From Chloracidobacterium sp. (GTDB taxonomy: Bacteria > Acidobacteriota > Blastocatellia > Pyrinomonadales > Pyrinomonadaceae), in contig JADKKB010000007.1 in assembly GCA_016720705.1 (NCBI GenBank), positions 620,001-684,000 of the forward strand: a DNA stretch of 64,000 nt, given 5' to 3'. The notes beneath the pieces were generated by a model that had not been told where the DNA came from, ran no database searches, and saw only the letters and a program-made list of their open reading frames with translations. The position numbers and the translations under genes are program-made. Below, one piece after another: positions 8,344-16,568 of this stretch; position 1 is the first letter of the stretch; every line of letters starts with the position of its first letter.

Positions 8344-10710
8344 CTAATCTCCGACTAGCCGATCGTGAATCCTCTTAAGAAAATCCACTTCATCTCGATT
8401 GAGCCTCTTCTCCTTCGTTCCCTCGTGAGCCCACAGGTTCCGATGTGAGTTGAAGATCGACATCCATTTAAGCTTCTCGGCCTTGCTATTGAACCCCAAA
8501 CCAACATCAATCGAAAATTCTTCCTCAAATGTAATGAACTCCGGGTCGTCGGGTTTTGGCCGCTTAGTCCAGTGCTTATCGATTATCGTCTTATAATCGT
8601 AAATGTTGAACATCTCCGTCCAATGAATATCCTTTCTCCCTAGACCTTCGCTATAGTGTCTCTGAATTTCCTCATTCGCACGAGCTTCGCAACTCGTCTT
8701 GATATTTCCAATTTCAAGGTCCCAATTATCACCAAACAGGACTTTGAGTTTACCCAACGTTCGCTGCTTGATGTTGCGCTCAATTTCGACCCCGAGCTGT
8801 CTACCTTGGCTCTGAAGTTCGTCATCCTGCCTCTCCATCCAATCCACAAGTTCAGCGGGGTAATATTCGGGAAACCCATCATTAACTCTTGATTGAAAAT
8901 CTCGAAGCCATTTCGTTTCCGCAGTACTACCTAACATAGAAAGTAGACGCTCAACCTCATCATCGGGCGTATCTCTAATCTTGTCGAAAAGAACCCGCAG
9001 GTATTTTTCGACCGCTTCGAATCTCTCCGTCGGCGTACTCTTGACGGTCAAGATTCCTTTTGAAGTTTCGTGAGCGTTTAAGCTGCCAATCAGGGAAATA
9101 AACGCAAAGGTGCCACGATTGGAAATCAATAGATACTTCTCTCTTTCGAAGATATCTTTGTAGTTGTCCTCAGCAAACCGATAACATAAATTTAGGAAAG
9201 CGGCGATATTCTTCCTCGCCCTTACCATCTCGTTGCTGTGATTGTGATTATTGGTGTCGTACAGTGAGCCGGGAACACTTTCTGAGATATAGGTGTTACC
9301 TTTCGCTCTTGGAAGCAAACCACTCTTGCTCAAGGCATCAGCAAAGGGTTTCGAAGATAGAAGAGCGGAGTCCTCTCCGATTTGAATTTTTCCGTAAAGA
9401 GGCCCGTTGAGGGTATTGGTTAATACCCGAATAATCGAAGCCCGAAGAGCCTTGAGACGAGAATCTGTGCGGTCAGAATTCCAGAATAGGTCCTCTTCAA
9501 GGGTTAAGCGCAAGGTTGCACTGACCGCCTTCTGATTCTCGTTGATATCGACGAAGATTTTCAGTTGCTCAGCGGGATCGAGATTTACAAACGCCACAAC
9601 AGGAATGGTGTTTGTTTCTTTGTAACCGGAGTTCGCATAGCCGTAAAGGCGGTGCTGCCCATCAATTATGTAGGCAATAGCGTAGGCATTTTGGATCTTT
9701 AGCGTCCCGAACCTTGATTGCGTGTCAGCTCCCCTTACCGAGCCTTCAAACTGTAGGTTTTTGTCTTTGGCATTAAAATTCACGATAACGGAGTTGGGAA
9801 AATACCCACCTCCGTCAATAAAGGCGGTTATCCCCTTTAGCCGACTAGGAATGAGCAAACGTTGATAGTTGGGAAGCTCCGATTCGTTTGCTTCCGTTCG
9901 ATGAAGTATGAACCCCATTTTTAGAAGTAAGTGAGGCTCAATAGAGAACATGTAATAGGTCGTCTTCCCCTTACCCATCTTCCCCTCGATGGCTGGCAGT
10001 TCAATTCGTTCACTACTTATATCCTCCCCCTTGAAAAGAGTTCCCAAAAACTGGTACGAGGCCGCTCCCTTGTATTTGGCGATAAGATTATTGACGTACC
10101 TATAAGTGTTGTCATTGTAAAAGAAGGACTTCGTGGCTATGAGTCGCTGAATGTCCGCTCCTTCACTGTCGATCCTTAAGTTCCTCGTCGCGAACACGTA
10201 TTTGACCTTAACGCCTTTCCCAAATAGTTCAGCTATTGATTGTTTGAAGCCGCTAAGTCGTTGGGGCAAACCCTCGAACTCAGTCTTCAGGGACGGCGGT
10301 TCGGAACGTTTCTTACTGGACTTGCATTCCACGAGCAGTACAACGCCGGCAGTTTGATTAATTGCCACGACGTCGATCTGCTTCGTTTGAGAAGGGTCCT
10401 TGCCGAAGGGTAGACAAAACTCCCGGTCATAGTTGAGATGGCGGAAACCAAGCTCGTAAAGCTGACACCAGATATCATCCTCAAATTTTTGATCGTGATC
10501 CTTAACTTTCCGGAGCTTTGTTTTTGTCTTCAGCGGTGAGCCGTATTCCTCCCAGCCCTCGTTCGCCACCATGTCATTAACGAGTGAATGATCTACATTC
10601 TTGAGAAAATACTCGCTCTTTTTCGCCTTATACAACTTTCCTAAGGTAGAAGGATCGTCAACGAGCTTTCCCTTTAGTTCTGCGATTTTATAATCGGACA
10701 AGAATCCCAT
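8344..10710 (-). CDS. Three-domain defence-type protein: PD-(D/E)xK nuclease, DGQHR domain, C-terminal HEPN-like motif
   Basis: Three regions can be read in this 788-residue protein. The N-terminus has a restriction-endonuclease-like core (QIDVV...VVLLVECKSS), giving Asp113, Glu128 and Lys130 of PD-(D/E)xK. The centre carries IIDGQHRLYGY, the DGQHR signature shared with DndB-type proteins. The C-terminus has SHRNLWAHEG, an R-x4-H motif as in HEPN ribonucleases. The gene follows a Dam-type methylase: a TTG start at 10758 would overlap its stop, while the ATG at 10710 lies 44 bases behind it. The methylase neighbour suggests a restriction or abortive-infection role (inference). No frameshift is seen. 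The HEPN call rests on the motif and its position only. Confidence 0.75.
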   Translation of the reverse strand: MGFLSDYKIAELKGKLVDDPSTLGKLYKAKKSEYFLKNVDHSLVNDMVANEGWEEYGSPLKTKTKLRKVKDHDQKFEDDIWCQLYELGFRHLNYDREFCLPFGKDPSQTKQIDVVAINQTAGVVLLVECKSSKKRSEPPSLKTEFEGLPQRLSGFKQSIAELFGKGVKVKYVFATRNLRIDSEGADIQRLIATKSFFYNDNTYRYVNNLIAKYKGAASYQFLGTLFKGEDISSERIELPAIEGKMGKGKTTYYMFSIEPHLLLKMGFILHRTEANESELPNYQRLLIPSRLKGITAFIDGGGYFPNSVIVNFNAKDKNLQFEGSVRGADTQSRFGTLKIQNAYAIAYIIDGQHRLYGYANSGYKETNTIPVVAFVNLDPAEQLKIFVDINENQKAVSATLRLTLEEDLFWNSDRTDSRLKALRASIIRVLTNTLNGPLYGKIQIGEDSALLSSKPFADALSKSGLLPRAKGNTYISESVPGSLYDTNNHNHSNEMVRARKNIAAFLNLCYRFAEDNYKDIFEREKYLLISNRGTFAFISLIGSLNAHETSKGILTVKSTPTERFEAVEKYLRVLFDKIRDTPDDEVERLLSMLGSTAETKWLRDFQSRVNDGFPEYYPAELVDWMERQDDELQSQGRQLGVEIERNIKQRTLGKLKVLFGDNWDLEIGNIKTSCEARANEEIQRHYSEGLGRKDIHWTEMFNIYDYKTIIDKHWTKRPKPDDPEFITFEEEFSIDVGLGFNSKAEKLKWMSIFNSHRNLWAHEGTKEKRLNRDEVDFLKRIHDRLVGD

Positions 10711-10754
10711 CTTTACACCATGCTGTCGCCGGAGCGATCCATCTCGCTTCGCGG

Positions 10755-11570
10755 TCAAATATCCCAGCCGAGCCGCATTAAGACCTCAGTCGTTTGTTTT
10801 CGGTATTCACTCTGGCCTGCTATCACGCTTGACCGTTCAATCCGGGCAGGATCACCAATGTCCCTGTACAGGTTGTGAATAGAGTCGTGGTCTGCATTGG
10901 ATACGGTAACCATCGCCCCTCGTCTAACTGCCCGCACGATCGCATTCTTCAGCCTGATTTGATCTTCCCAAGAGAAGATATTGTTGTTGTACTTTAAGAA
11001 ACCGTTTTGGTTATGATTCACCGTGTACGGCGGATCCACGTACACGAAATCGCCCTTTCTGGCTCTTGAAAGAGTGATTTCGAAGTCCTGAGATAACACC
11101 TGACTGTTTTGGAGAAGATCAGATGTTTTTTTGAAGTCATCCGTGTCGAGAACCACGTTGTTCTTAGACCCCCGCGGGACGTTAAATTTCCCGTTCAGAT
11201 TCACTCGGTAGAGACCATTCCAACACGTTCTATTCAAATAGATAAAACGGGCGGCCCGAGTAACATTCGTCCGCGGTCTCGAGTCTCGTAGCTTATAGTA
11301 GTAGCTATCGTCGTGGTTCCTTTCGTGTCGGCGTAATTGACTCTCCACCTCTTTCCAGTTTGTCTTGATGGCATTATAGGTATCTACAAGTTCCGTGTTT
11401 ACATCTGCAAGAATACTGCGGCTTGGGTTGAGTGAAAAAAATACTGCCCCGCTGCCCAGAAATGGCTCGATGTAGGTGTTGAACCGAACGGGGGCTAATT
11501 GAGCTCCATTTCGGATCAGCCATCGCTTACCTCCGGCCCATTTCAGGAAAGGTACGTTTGCTTCTTCCAT
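10755..11570 (-). CDS. Dam-family (D12 class) adenine-N6 DNA methyltransferase
   Basis: The N-terminus has the D12-class signature FLKWAGGKRWLI. It is followed by the SAM-binding motif EPFLGSGAVFF and the catalytic motif IV VYVDPPY. The target-recognition region lies between, as in Dam and M.DpnII-type enzymes that methylate adenine in short palindromes such as GATC. I chose the ATG at 11570, directly before the conserved PFLKWAGGK. A TTG at 11639 would add 23 poorly conserved residues. The gene is cotranscribed with the downstream nuclease/DGQHR gene, which suggests it protects self DNA from that protein. The recognition sequence cannot be read from the protein. Confidence 0.85.
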   Translation of the reverse strand: MEEANVPFLKWAGGKRWLIRNGAQLAPVRFNTYIEPFLGSGAVFFSLNPSRSILADVNTELVDTYNAIKTNWKEVESQLRRHERNHDDSYYYKLRDSRPRTNVTRAARFIYLNRTCWNGLYRVNLNGKFNVPRGSKNNVVLDTDDFKKTSDLLQNSQVLSQDFEITLSRARKGDFVYVDPPYTVNHNQNGFLKYNNNIFSWEDQIRLKNAIVRAVRRGAMVTVSNADHDSIHNLYRDIGDPARIERSSVIAGQSEYRKQTTEVLMRLGWDI

Positions 11571-11737
11571 TGATATCTGATTAGCTCGTTCCAGAGTAAA
11601 GTACCCATTCTTTGGACTCTTTATCCCGTTAACCGTCAATTTTACTGTTTAGCGGCTCGCTCGGGAAGAAAGCGATTTTCATTTGAATGGAAGCATAGTA
11701 CTCGAAAACGGCCGGAGAAGCAAAGGTACTCGATCCG

Positions 11738-12034
11738 TTATCTATAGTCGCGTCGCTGAAGATCATTGATCAGTTTTTCTAGTGCGGGGTGAGCTTCGCG
11801 TCTTTGGGTCAGCAGTTGTTCGAGCAGCCATTGGACGCAGTGTAGTTGGGACCAGTAACCGAACAGTTTGTGTTGGCGACCACATTCTGGGTGGCAGACG
11901 ATGCAGTTGGCTTAATTGCCGGCCTGGGGAGTGAGGAAGTCGATCGTCTTGGAGATGTCTGTCGCTTCCCCGCAGAAATCGCTAAGGGCTTCGAAGACGG
12001 TTTCGCGTCGGTTTTGGGAAATTCGGATGTTCAT
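11738..12034 (-). pseudogene. Small hypothetical protein with an internal in-frame stop
   Basis: On the minus strand a 99-codon frame opens with MNIRISQNRRETVFEALSD and closes with LEKLINDLQRRDYR. It is interrupted only by one TAA at 11912-11914. Downstream of the stop is a compact Cys/His segment (CIVCHPECGRQH) that looks like a small metal-binding knuckle. Reading straight through gives a coherent, well-composed protein. I take it as a recently broken gene, or as a gene whose TAA is a base-call error. The first 40 residues could still be made. The family is not recognised. Confidence 0.5.
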
Positions 12035-12313
12035 GGCCTTAGTTATTAGTTAAATGTGAAACGTGAATAGTTTAGATCAATCGCCGTTGAGATACCTTCC
12101 GCAACTTCCATCCTTTTAAGTGAACGGTGAATGGTGAACAGTTAAAAGCGGATCATTCGCCGCGTAGTTTCGTCCGTATGATCCGTCGAGGATGCCATCG
12201 ACCATGGCGGCGCGGGATGAGCGGGTGCGGAGGCGTTTTAGTTCGCGTTCGTGGGAGCCTCCCACCACCTCGTCACCGGAAACCGGTGCCACTCCTCCTC
12301 GGGCAGGAGGAGA

Positions 12314-12421
12314 GCCCGCACGAAGTAAGGGCGTTCATGGTTCCGAATGCGGAAGCCCGCACGGAGTAAGGGCGTTCATGGTTCCGAATGCGGAAGCCTG
12401 CACGGAGTAAGGGCGTTCATG
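12314..12421. repeat. Left repeat array of the RAYT locus (three copies, 41-bp period)
   Basis: Units start at 12314, 12355 and 12396; the third is truncated where the transposase gene ends. Each unit contains GCCCGCACGAAGTAAGGGC or a close variant, followed by GTTCATGG and TTCCGAATGCGG. This is the reverse complement of the core in the larger array at 13038-13416. The transposase gene therefore sits between inverted arrays. Confidence 0.85.
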
Positions 12422-12425
12422 CCAC

Positions 12426-12962
12426 TCAATCGAGCAGCTCAAACGGAATATCACTCTGGCAGTAGAGGACGTAATCTATCGCTCCGCTGACATGCTTCGG
12501 TTTCCACAAATATTTCCGGCTACGGCCTCGCGACCATACTTTTGTATCCGAAGAGATCAGCAACTCCTCGCGGAGCATTTTCGTCGCGTTCGCTTTCAGA
12601 GCGTCCGCTATTCGTTCGGGCTTCATCTGAGCAGAAACGACCGCGTGAGCATGGTTGGTTCTTACATTAACTGCAGACAAACCGTACCCGCGACGTTGGC
12701 AGAGTTCTTTGATCGCCGATTCTACAATTCGACGCATTGGTTTTGTGAGGATAAAAGGAGGTTGCTTCATTTCCCCCTTCATCGCTGTTTCGAATTCGGG
12801 TTTCGGATGAATTCGCGGCTTTCCATAATGGTTTCTTCCGTCTCTTCCTACGGACAGACGTTCATCACCATGAAGCCACGTTCCGAAGGTGCGAAATGTC
12901 AAAAGGTATGCGAGTAGAAAATCGTTTTCTTCGTAGATCTCTATTCCATGAGCGTCCTGCAT
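12426..12962 (-). CDS. REP-associated tyrosine transposase (RAYT, IS200/IS605-like Y1 family)
   Basis: The 178-residue protein begins with the RAYT-typical stretch LLTFRTFGTWLHGDERLSV. It carries the HUH-type metal motif NHAHAVV at about residues 102-108 and a conserved Tyr in the helix IDYVLYCQ near the C-terminus, the likely nucleophile. RAYTs are single-domain relatives of IS200 transposases that process REP hairpins and are not flanked by IS ends. Here both sides carry arrays of short repeats sharing a hairpin-forming core, which fits that role. ATG at 12962 is the first start in the frame. The protein is intact. Confidence 0.85.
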   Translation of the reverse strand: MQDAHGIEIYEENDFLLAYLLTFRTFGTWLHGDERLSVGRDGRNHYGKPRIHPKPEFETAMKGEMKQPPFILTKPMRRIVESAIKELCQRRGYGLSAVNVRTNHAHAVVSAQMKPERIADALKANATKMLREELLISSDTKVWSRGRSRKYLWKPKHVSGAIDYVLYCQSDIPFELLD

Positions 12963-13037
12963 ATGTGTTTTTCACCAAGTATGCAATAAATCGCTTTAGC
13001 GTCAAAGTTTTGATCGGCCTTAGACCTCTCGAAGGCT

Positions 13038-13416
13038 AAGAACGCCCTTACTTCGTGCGGGTTTCCGCATCTTGGATCCAAAGAACGCCCTTACTTCGTG
13101 CGGGCTTCCGCATCTTGGATCCAAAGAACACCCTTACTTCGTGCGGGCTTCTGCATCTTGGATCCAAAGAACGCCGTTAGTTCGTGCGGGCTTCTGCATC
13201 TTGGATCCAAAGAACGCCGTTAGTTCGTGCGGGCTTCTGCATCTTGGATCCAAAAGAACGCCGTTACTTCGTGCGGGCTTCCGCAACTAGGATCCAAAGA
13301 ACGCCGTTAGTTCGTGCGGGCTTCTGCATCTTGGATCCAATAAACGCCGTTAGTTCGTGCGGGCTTCTGCATCTTGGATCCAAAAGAACGCCGTTAGTTC
13401 GTGCGGGCTTCCGCAT
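13038..13416. repeat. Right repeat array of the RAYT locus (nine copies, 43-44 bp period)
   Basis: Units start at 13038, 13081, 13124, 13167, 13210, 13254, 13297, 13340 and 13384; the last is incomplete. Each has the core GAACGCC(C/G)TTA(C/G)TTCGTGCGGGCTT, then (C/T)TGCATCTTGGATCC. GCGG-GCTT-CCGC in the C-variant can form a small hairpin. Units differ by one to a few bases. There are no unique spacers, so this is a tandem array and not a CRISPR. Open frames running across it in both directions are by-products of the period. Confidence 0.9.
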
Positions 13417-13442
13417 TGTAGATGGCGAATTTTGGCGTGGGT

Positions 13443-13720
13443 TTAATTGGGAGAGCGATGCCGCCGGCGGCGCGTTTCGCGGCCTCCGCCCATATACGCG
13501 AGGATCGCCACTATCAGATGGGCGGCAAACCATATATTGTCATAGCCCATTGTCTGATAGATGTAGATCAATATCAGAATACGCGGAAAAACACGCCGAG
13601 AAGCACGTCGGCCCATTGTGGAACCGTATTTACAGGAAACAGATGCGGGTACATCAGCAGATAGACCAACATCACGATCCGCGGCACAAAAAGCGAAAAC
13701 AGCAGAAAGTAGAAGTCCAT
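13443..13720 (-). CDS. Small integral membrane protein (one frameshift)
   Basis: From the ATG at 13720 the frame reads MDFYFLLFSLFVPRIVMLVYLL and continues to a DVLLGVFF segment. It is then lost at about 13585, where one C is missing in the coding strand. Restoring it continues into PRILILIYIYQTMGYDN and AAHLIVAILAYMGGGRETRRRR with a stop at 13443. The restored product is 92 residues with about three hydrophobic helices and a positively charged tail. It resembles small conserved membrane proteins of unknown function found in Bacteroidota and Acidobacteriota. No function is assigned. Confidence 0.6.
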
Positions 13721-13817
13721 ATGGGAACAGCATACAGCAGTCAGCAGATGGAACTCAAAATCCGGTTGTCTTGATTAATCATTTCGCTTCTCTTACGCTA
13801 TCATTCGAAACACTGAA

Positions 13818-14528
13818 ATGAGCATTCACGAACTCGGCTACGAAAACACACCGCTCGGCGAACTCACGCTTCGCCGTCGAACCGAACCGCTTTTGCAGAA
13901 CGTAGAGGTTTTTGAGGTCAAGCTCGGTGACGAATATCTGATGTCGAGCCTTTTCACAGAGAGCGAACGCCGGCTTGCAACGCTCGGATTAGCTCCGCTC
14001 AAGGGTAAATTGGATGTCGTGATCGGCGGGCTCGGCCTCGGTTATACCGCCGTCGAAGCGTTGAAAAATGAGAATTTGCAGAACCTTTTGGTCATAGACC
14101 TTTTTCAAACAGTGATCGAATGGCATAAGGCCGCTCTCGTGCCGTCGGGCTCGGTCCTGATGGCAGATCCAAGATGCGAACTTCGCCAGGGCGACTTTTT
14201 CGAACTCGCGCGGACGGGCTTCGACGCCAACGCTCCCGGCCGACAGTTCGACGCTATCCTCCTCGACATCGATCACACTCCCGATCATTTCCTCGGGCCC
14301 ACAAGCCAAACCTTTTACACCGCCGACGGCCTCGCCAACGTGCGGGACCAACTGACCACAGGCGGCACCTTTGCACTATGGTCCGACGACCCCGCAAGCG
14401 AGGATTTCACCGAGCACCTTCGCCAAATATTCGGAGCCTCCGCCGCCCACAATGTCGAGTTTCCAAACCCATACAGCGGTTTAACCTCCGTCAACTCCGT
14501 TTACGTCGCACAGAAGATCGGAGGTTAG
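13818..14528 (+). CDS. Spermidine-synthase-like methyltransferase-fold protein
   Basis: The 236-residue protein has a Rossmann-like methyltransferase core with the nucleotide loop DVVIGGLGLGYTA and a motif II acidic residue in LLVIDLFQTVIEWH. A later DAILLDIDHTPDHFL segment lies where spermidine synthases have their active-site Asp. The fold and order match the polyamine aminopropyltransferase/spermidine synthase-like superfamily. The family also includes many proteins that do not make polyamines, and key substrate residues cannot be judged here. It starts with ATG at 13818, is monocistronic and lies just right of the RAYT array. Confidence 0.7.
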   Translation: MSIHELGYENTPLGELTLRRRTEPLLQNVEVFEVKLGDEYLMSSLFTESERRLATLGLAPLKGKLDVVIGGLGLGYTAVEALKNENLQNLLVIDLFQTVIEWHKAALVPSGSVLMADPRCELRQGDFFELARTGFDANAPGRQFDAILLDIDHTPDHFLGPTSQTFYTADGLANVRDQLTTGGTFALWSDDPASEDFTEHLRQIFGASAAHNVEFPNPYSGLTSVNSVYVAQKIGG

Positions 14529-14590
14529 TAGTCAGACGAACGCGATTCGCCGCTCACGTCGATTCTAAGATTGCTCCCCGACGCTCGAGG

Positions 14591-14705
14591 CTCACGGGTA
14601 TGACTTGAACGCGCGGTAGCGGGGCGGTTTTAACGCTAAGTTCGCGAAGGCAGGACGCAAAGGGCACGGAGAGAACGGAGGATCGGGATCGAGGCCGCGA
14701 TCGCT
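14591..14705. repeat. 115-bp dispersed repeat, copy A (left flank of the TA/R-M block)
   Basis: This segment matches 19541-19655 in the same orientation with about five mismatches in 115 bases. It includes a GCGCGGTAGCGGGGCGGTTTTAA-type stretch and AAGTTCGCGAAGGCAGGACG. A related, more diverged word (GCAAAGGGAGGACGCGAAG) occurs near 21102-21124. Confidence 0.85.
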
Positions 14706-14783
14706 AGCGGGATTTTTGCTTTACTAATTGCGAGCATTCTCATATATTATAGCTAGGCTAGCCAAGCCAGTTGGAGGTGTGGG

Positions 14784-15072
14784 ATGAAACAAGTGTCAGT
14801 ATTCGAAGGGAAAAATAAATTTAGCGAACTCGTCGCCAACGCGGCCAAGGGTGAACCGCAGGTCATAACCAAAAACGGCACGGCAACCGCCGTCGTGATC
14901 TCATTTACGGAGTATAAGCCTGACGGCAAAGAAGCAGACGTTAAGCGAATTGTTGCTCGATAATCCGGCGCGCAAATACGGTATCGATCTTGATCTGGAA
15001 CGTGATAAAGATATGGGACGGCCAACGATCGATTTTAACAGTGCGGAATTTACCGGAGAGTCTGACAAATGA
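14784..15072 (+). CDS. Phd/YefM-family antitoxin (one frameshift)
   Basis: The N-terminal domain is Phd-like: KQVSVFEGKNKFSELVANAAKGEPQVITKNGTATAVVIS, the DNA-binding and dimerisation fold. After EYK the frame is lost at about 14913-14920. One base too many switches to the frame that encodes the toxin-binding tail LLLDNPARKYGIDLDLERDKDMGRPTIDF. The tail's stop overlaps the toxin ATG (ATGA at 15069-15072), which is the usual coupled arrangement. The restored protein is about 95 residues. It would repress its own promoter together with the toxin. As sequenced, it ends at 58 residues without the neutralising tail. Confidence 0.8.
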
Positions 15073-15485
15073 ATTATCTGCTCGATACCTGTTTGCTGTC
15101 GGAATTTATGAAGCCGCAAGGAAATCGCGGGGTCATAAACTGGTTTAAGGCACAGGATGATGAGACGCTCTACATTAGCGTATTAGCAATCGGCGAGATT
15201 CGGAAAGGAATCAAAAAACTCGGTGCGACGAAACGCTCCGACGAATTGAGAACATGGCTCGACTCTGTAGTCTTTCGATTCGATTCTCGCATTCTCGCGT
15301 TCGATATCTCAATGGCAAATCGTTGGGGCGATCTGATCGCCAATCTCGAATCAAAGGGCCGTCCAATGCCCGTCATCGATTCCCTAATGGCCGCTACCGC
15401 ACTCGAACACAACCTCACCATCGTCACCCGAAACGAAGACGATTTCGAACCAACCGGAGCCAAGGTTCTCAATCTCTGGCAGTAA
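15069..15485 (+). CDS. vapC: VapC-type PIN-domain ribonuclease toxin
   Basis: The 138-residue protein is a PIN domain with the four conserved acidic positions: Asp6 in YLLDTC, Glu43 in IGEIRKG, Asp104 in VIDSLMAAT, and Asp125 in the typical TRNEDDF. VapC toxins cut tRNA or rRNA loops in a Mg-dependent manner and are held inactive by the cognate antitoxin. The start overlaps the antitoxin stop. The toxin is intact while the antitoxin frame is broken; a real cell would hardly tolerate that, so the antitoxin break is probably a sequencing error. A hairpin terminator follows. Confidence 0.88.
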   Translation: MNYLLDTCLLSEFMKPQGNRGVINWFKAQDDETLYISVLAIGEIRKGIKKLGATKRSDELRTWLDSVVFRFDSRILAFDISMANRWGDLIANLESKGRPMPVIDSLMAATALEHNLTIVTRNEDDFEPTGAKVLNLWQ

Positions 15486-15495
15486 CCCTCAGAGA

Positions 15496-15530
15496 AGCCT
15501 CGTCGAGCGATCGGCGAGGCTTTGCCCTTT
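15496..15530 (+). terminator. Hairpin terminator behind vapC; copy 2 of the 28-bp dispersed sequence
   Basis: It has the same 28 bases as 7756-7783 and forms GCCTCG/CGAGGC stems. The T-tract (TTTGCCCTTTTT) is interrupted, so it is weaker than the first copy. Both copies lie next to toxin-antitoxin genes. Confidence 0.65.
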
Positions 15531-15566
15531 TTCAAATTGCAAAAATCCGGGAAAATTAACCTGCGT

Positions 15567-16568
15567 TCAAGCCGATGACTTCTCGAGGACGTGGAGATAT
15601 TCGACCGTGGCGGTCGCTTTATGATTTCTACTCGCGGTCTTGTCAGCTTTGAATCGTTGATAGTCAGTTTGAATTAGTTCATACCGACCATATTTCGACA
15701 TTATCTCTCTGACCTGTTCGATACTCATTAGTCCTTCGTTGTTGTAAGACAAGAACACATACTTAAAATCTGCATTCTTTATCAAGTCATCGAAAGCTAA
15801 AGAAACCTGATTCTTTATGCACCAACGCGACCTCTCATACTTTCGCAATCCCGTCTTACCAGCAGGCTCAAACGAATCATACTTAGCGATGGTATTGAGC
15901 ATATGGTAATTCGCTCCATACTGCCGATGATTATATGGCGGATCAAGATATAAAATGTCGCCGTCGATTTTCTTAATCAACTCGTTTGCGTCCTCGTTAT
16001 AGACCTCGTGATCTGCATCATTAACTACGTAGTCCGCAGGACGCAATACCATATCTTTCTGCGCCGTTTTCTTCAGCTGCTTCAAATATGCGCCGTAAAC
16101 GCTTGCCGTGTTTGCAACGGCATCCGCCGCTTCTAATAAACTTGTAAGCAAAAAGAAATATAGTCGGTCATCAATTCGTTTTGAGTTTTGCCAATCCTCA
16201 ATCGTCTGTCTTATTGCATCTATCCGCTTCCCGTTCTCGTCGCTGAAATATTGTCGTCCCGTTCCACCACCTGAACAGTAATTGCGAAAGATAAAGCCTT
16301 CTTGACCTCGTAAGTAATTCAGCTCTTGCAACTCCGTCAAATAATCCATATTGGTATGATTGCCAATATAGTTTTTGTTCAGAACATAACTGTAATATTC
16401 AACATCGTTAGCGATGATCTTTTTGGAATCGCGCTTGAATGATCGTCCTATTGCACCAGTTCCAGCGAAAATATCGCAAATAACTTTGTTGTTCGAATCT
16501 CCGCAAACGGCAGAAATTGACGAACGAATGAAATTCGTTAATTTATATTTAGATCCGATGTAGTTCAT
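15567..16568 (-). CDS. D12-class adenine-N6 DNA methyltransferase of the R-M operon
   Basis: The protein opens with NYIGSKYKLTNFI, typical of D12-class enzymes, then the SAM motif DIFAGTGAIG and the catalytic motif YLDPPYNHRQYGANYH. It is 333 residues, with the target-recognition region between motifs I and IV. Its start overlaps the stop of the upstream controller-like HTH gene by four bases (ATGA), so both belong to one operon. With the second methylase at 18493-19293, this suggests an asymmetric recognition site in which each strand is modified by its own enzyme (inference from M1/M2 systems such as MboII). It is intact. Confidence 0.87.
   Translation of the reverse strand: MNYIGSKYKLTNFIRSSISAVCGDSNNKVICDIFAGTGAIGRSFKRDSKKIIANDVEYYSYVLNKNYIGNHTNMDYLTELQELNYLRGQEGFIFRNYCSGGGTGRQYFSDENGKRIDAIRQTIEDWQNSKRIDDRLYFFLLTSLLEAADAVANTASVYGAYLKQLKKTAQKDMVLRPADYVVNDADHEVYNEDANELIKKIDGDILYLDPPYNHRQYGANYHMLNTIAKYDSFEPAGKTGLRKYERSRWCIKNQVSLAFDDLIKNADFKYVFLSYNNEGLMSIEQVREIMSKYGRYELIQTDYQRFKADKTASRNHKATATVEYLHVLEKSSA

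Noticed and set aside
12127..12410. Short plus-strand open frames in the left repeat array
   Set aside because: They run through the repeat copies and have no motif or ribosome binding site.
13038..13416. Possible CRISPR array
   Set aside because: The whole 43-bp unit is repeated with small drift. There are no unique spacers and no cas genes, so it is a tandem REP-like array.
13072..13774. Open frames across the repeat array on both strands
   Set aside because: They translate the repeat period itself and contain only reiterated peptide units, with no independent coding evidence.
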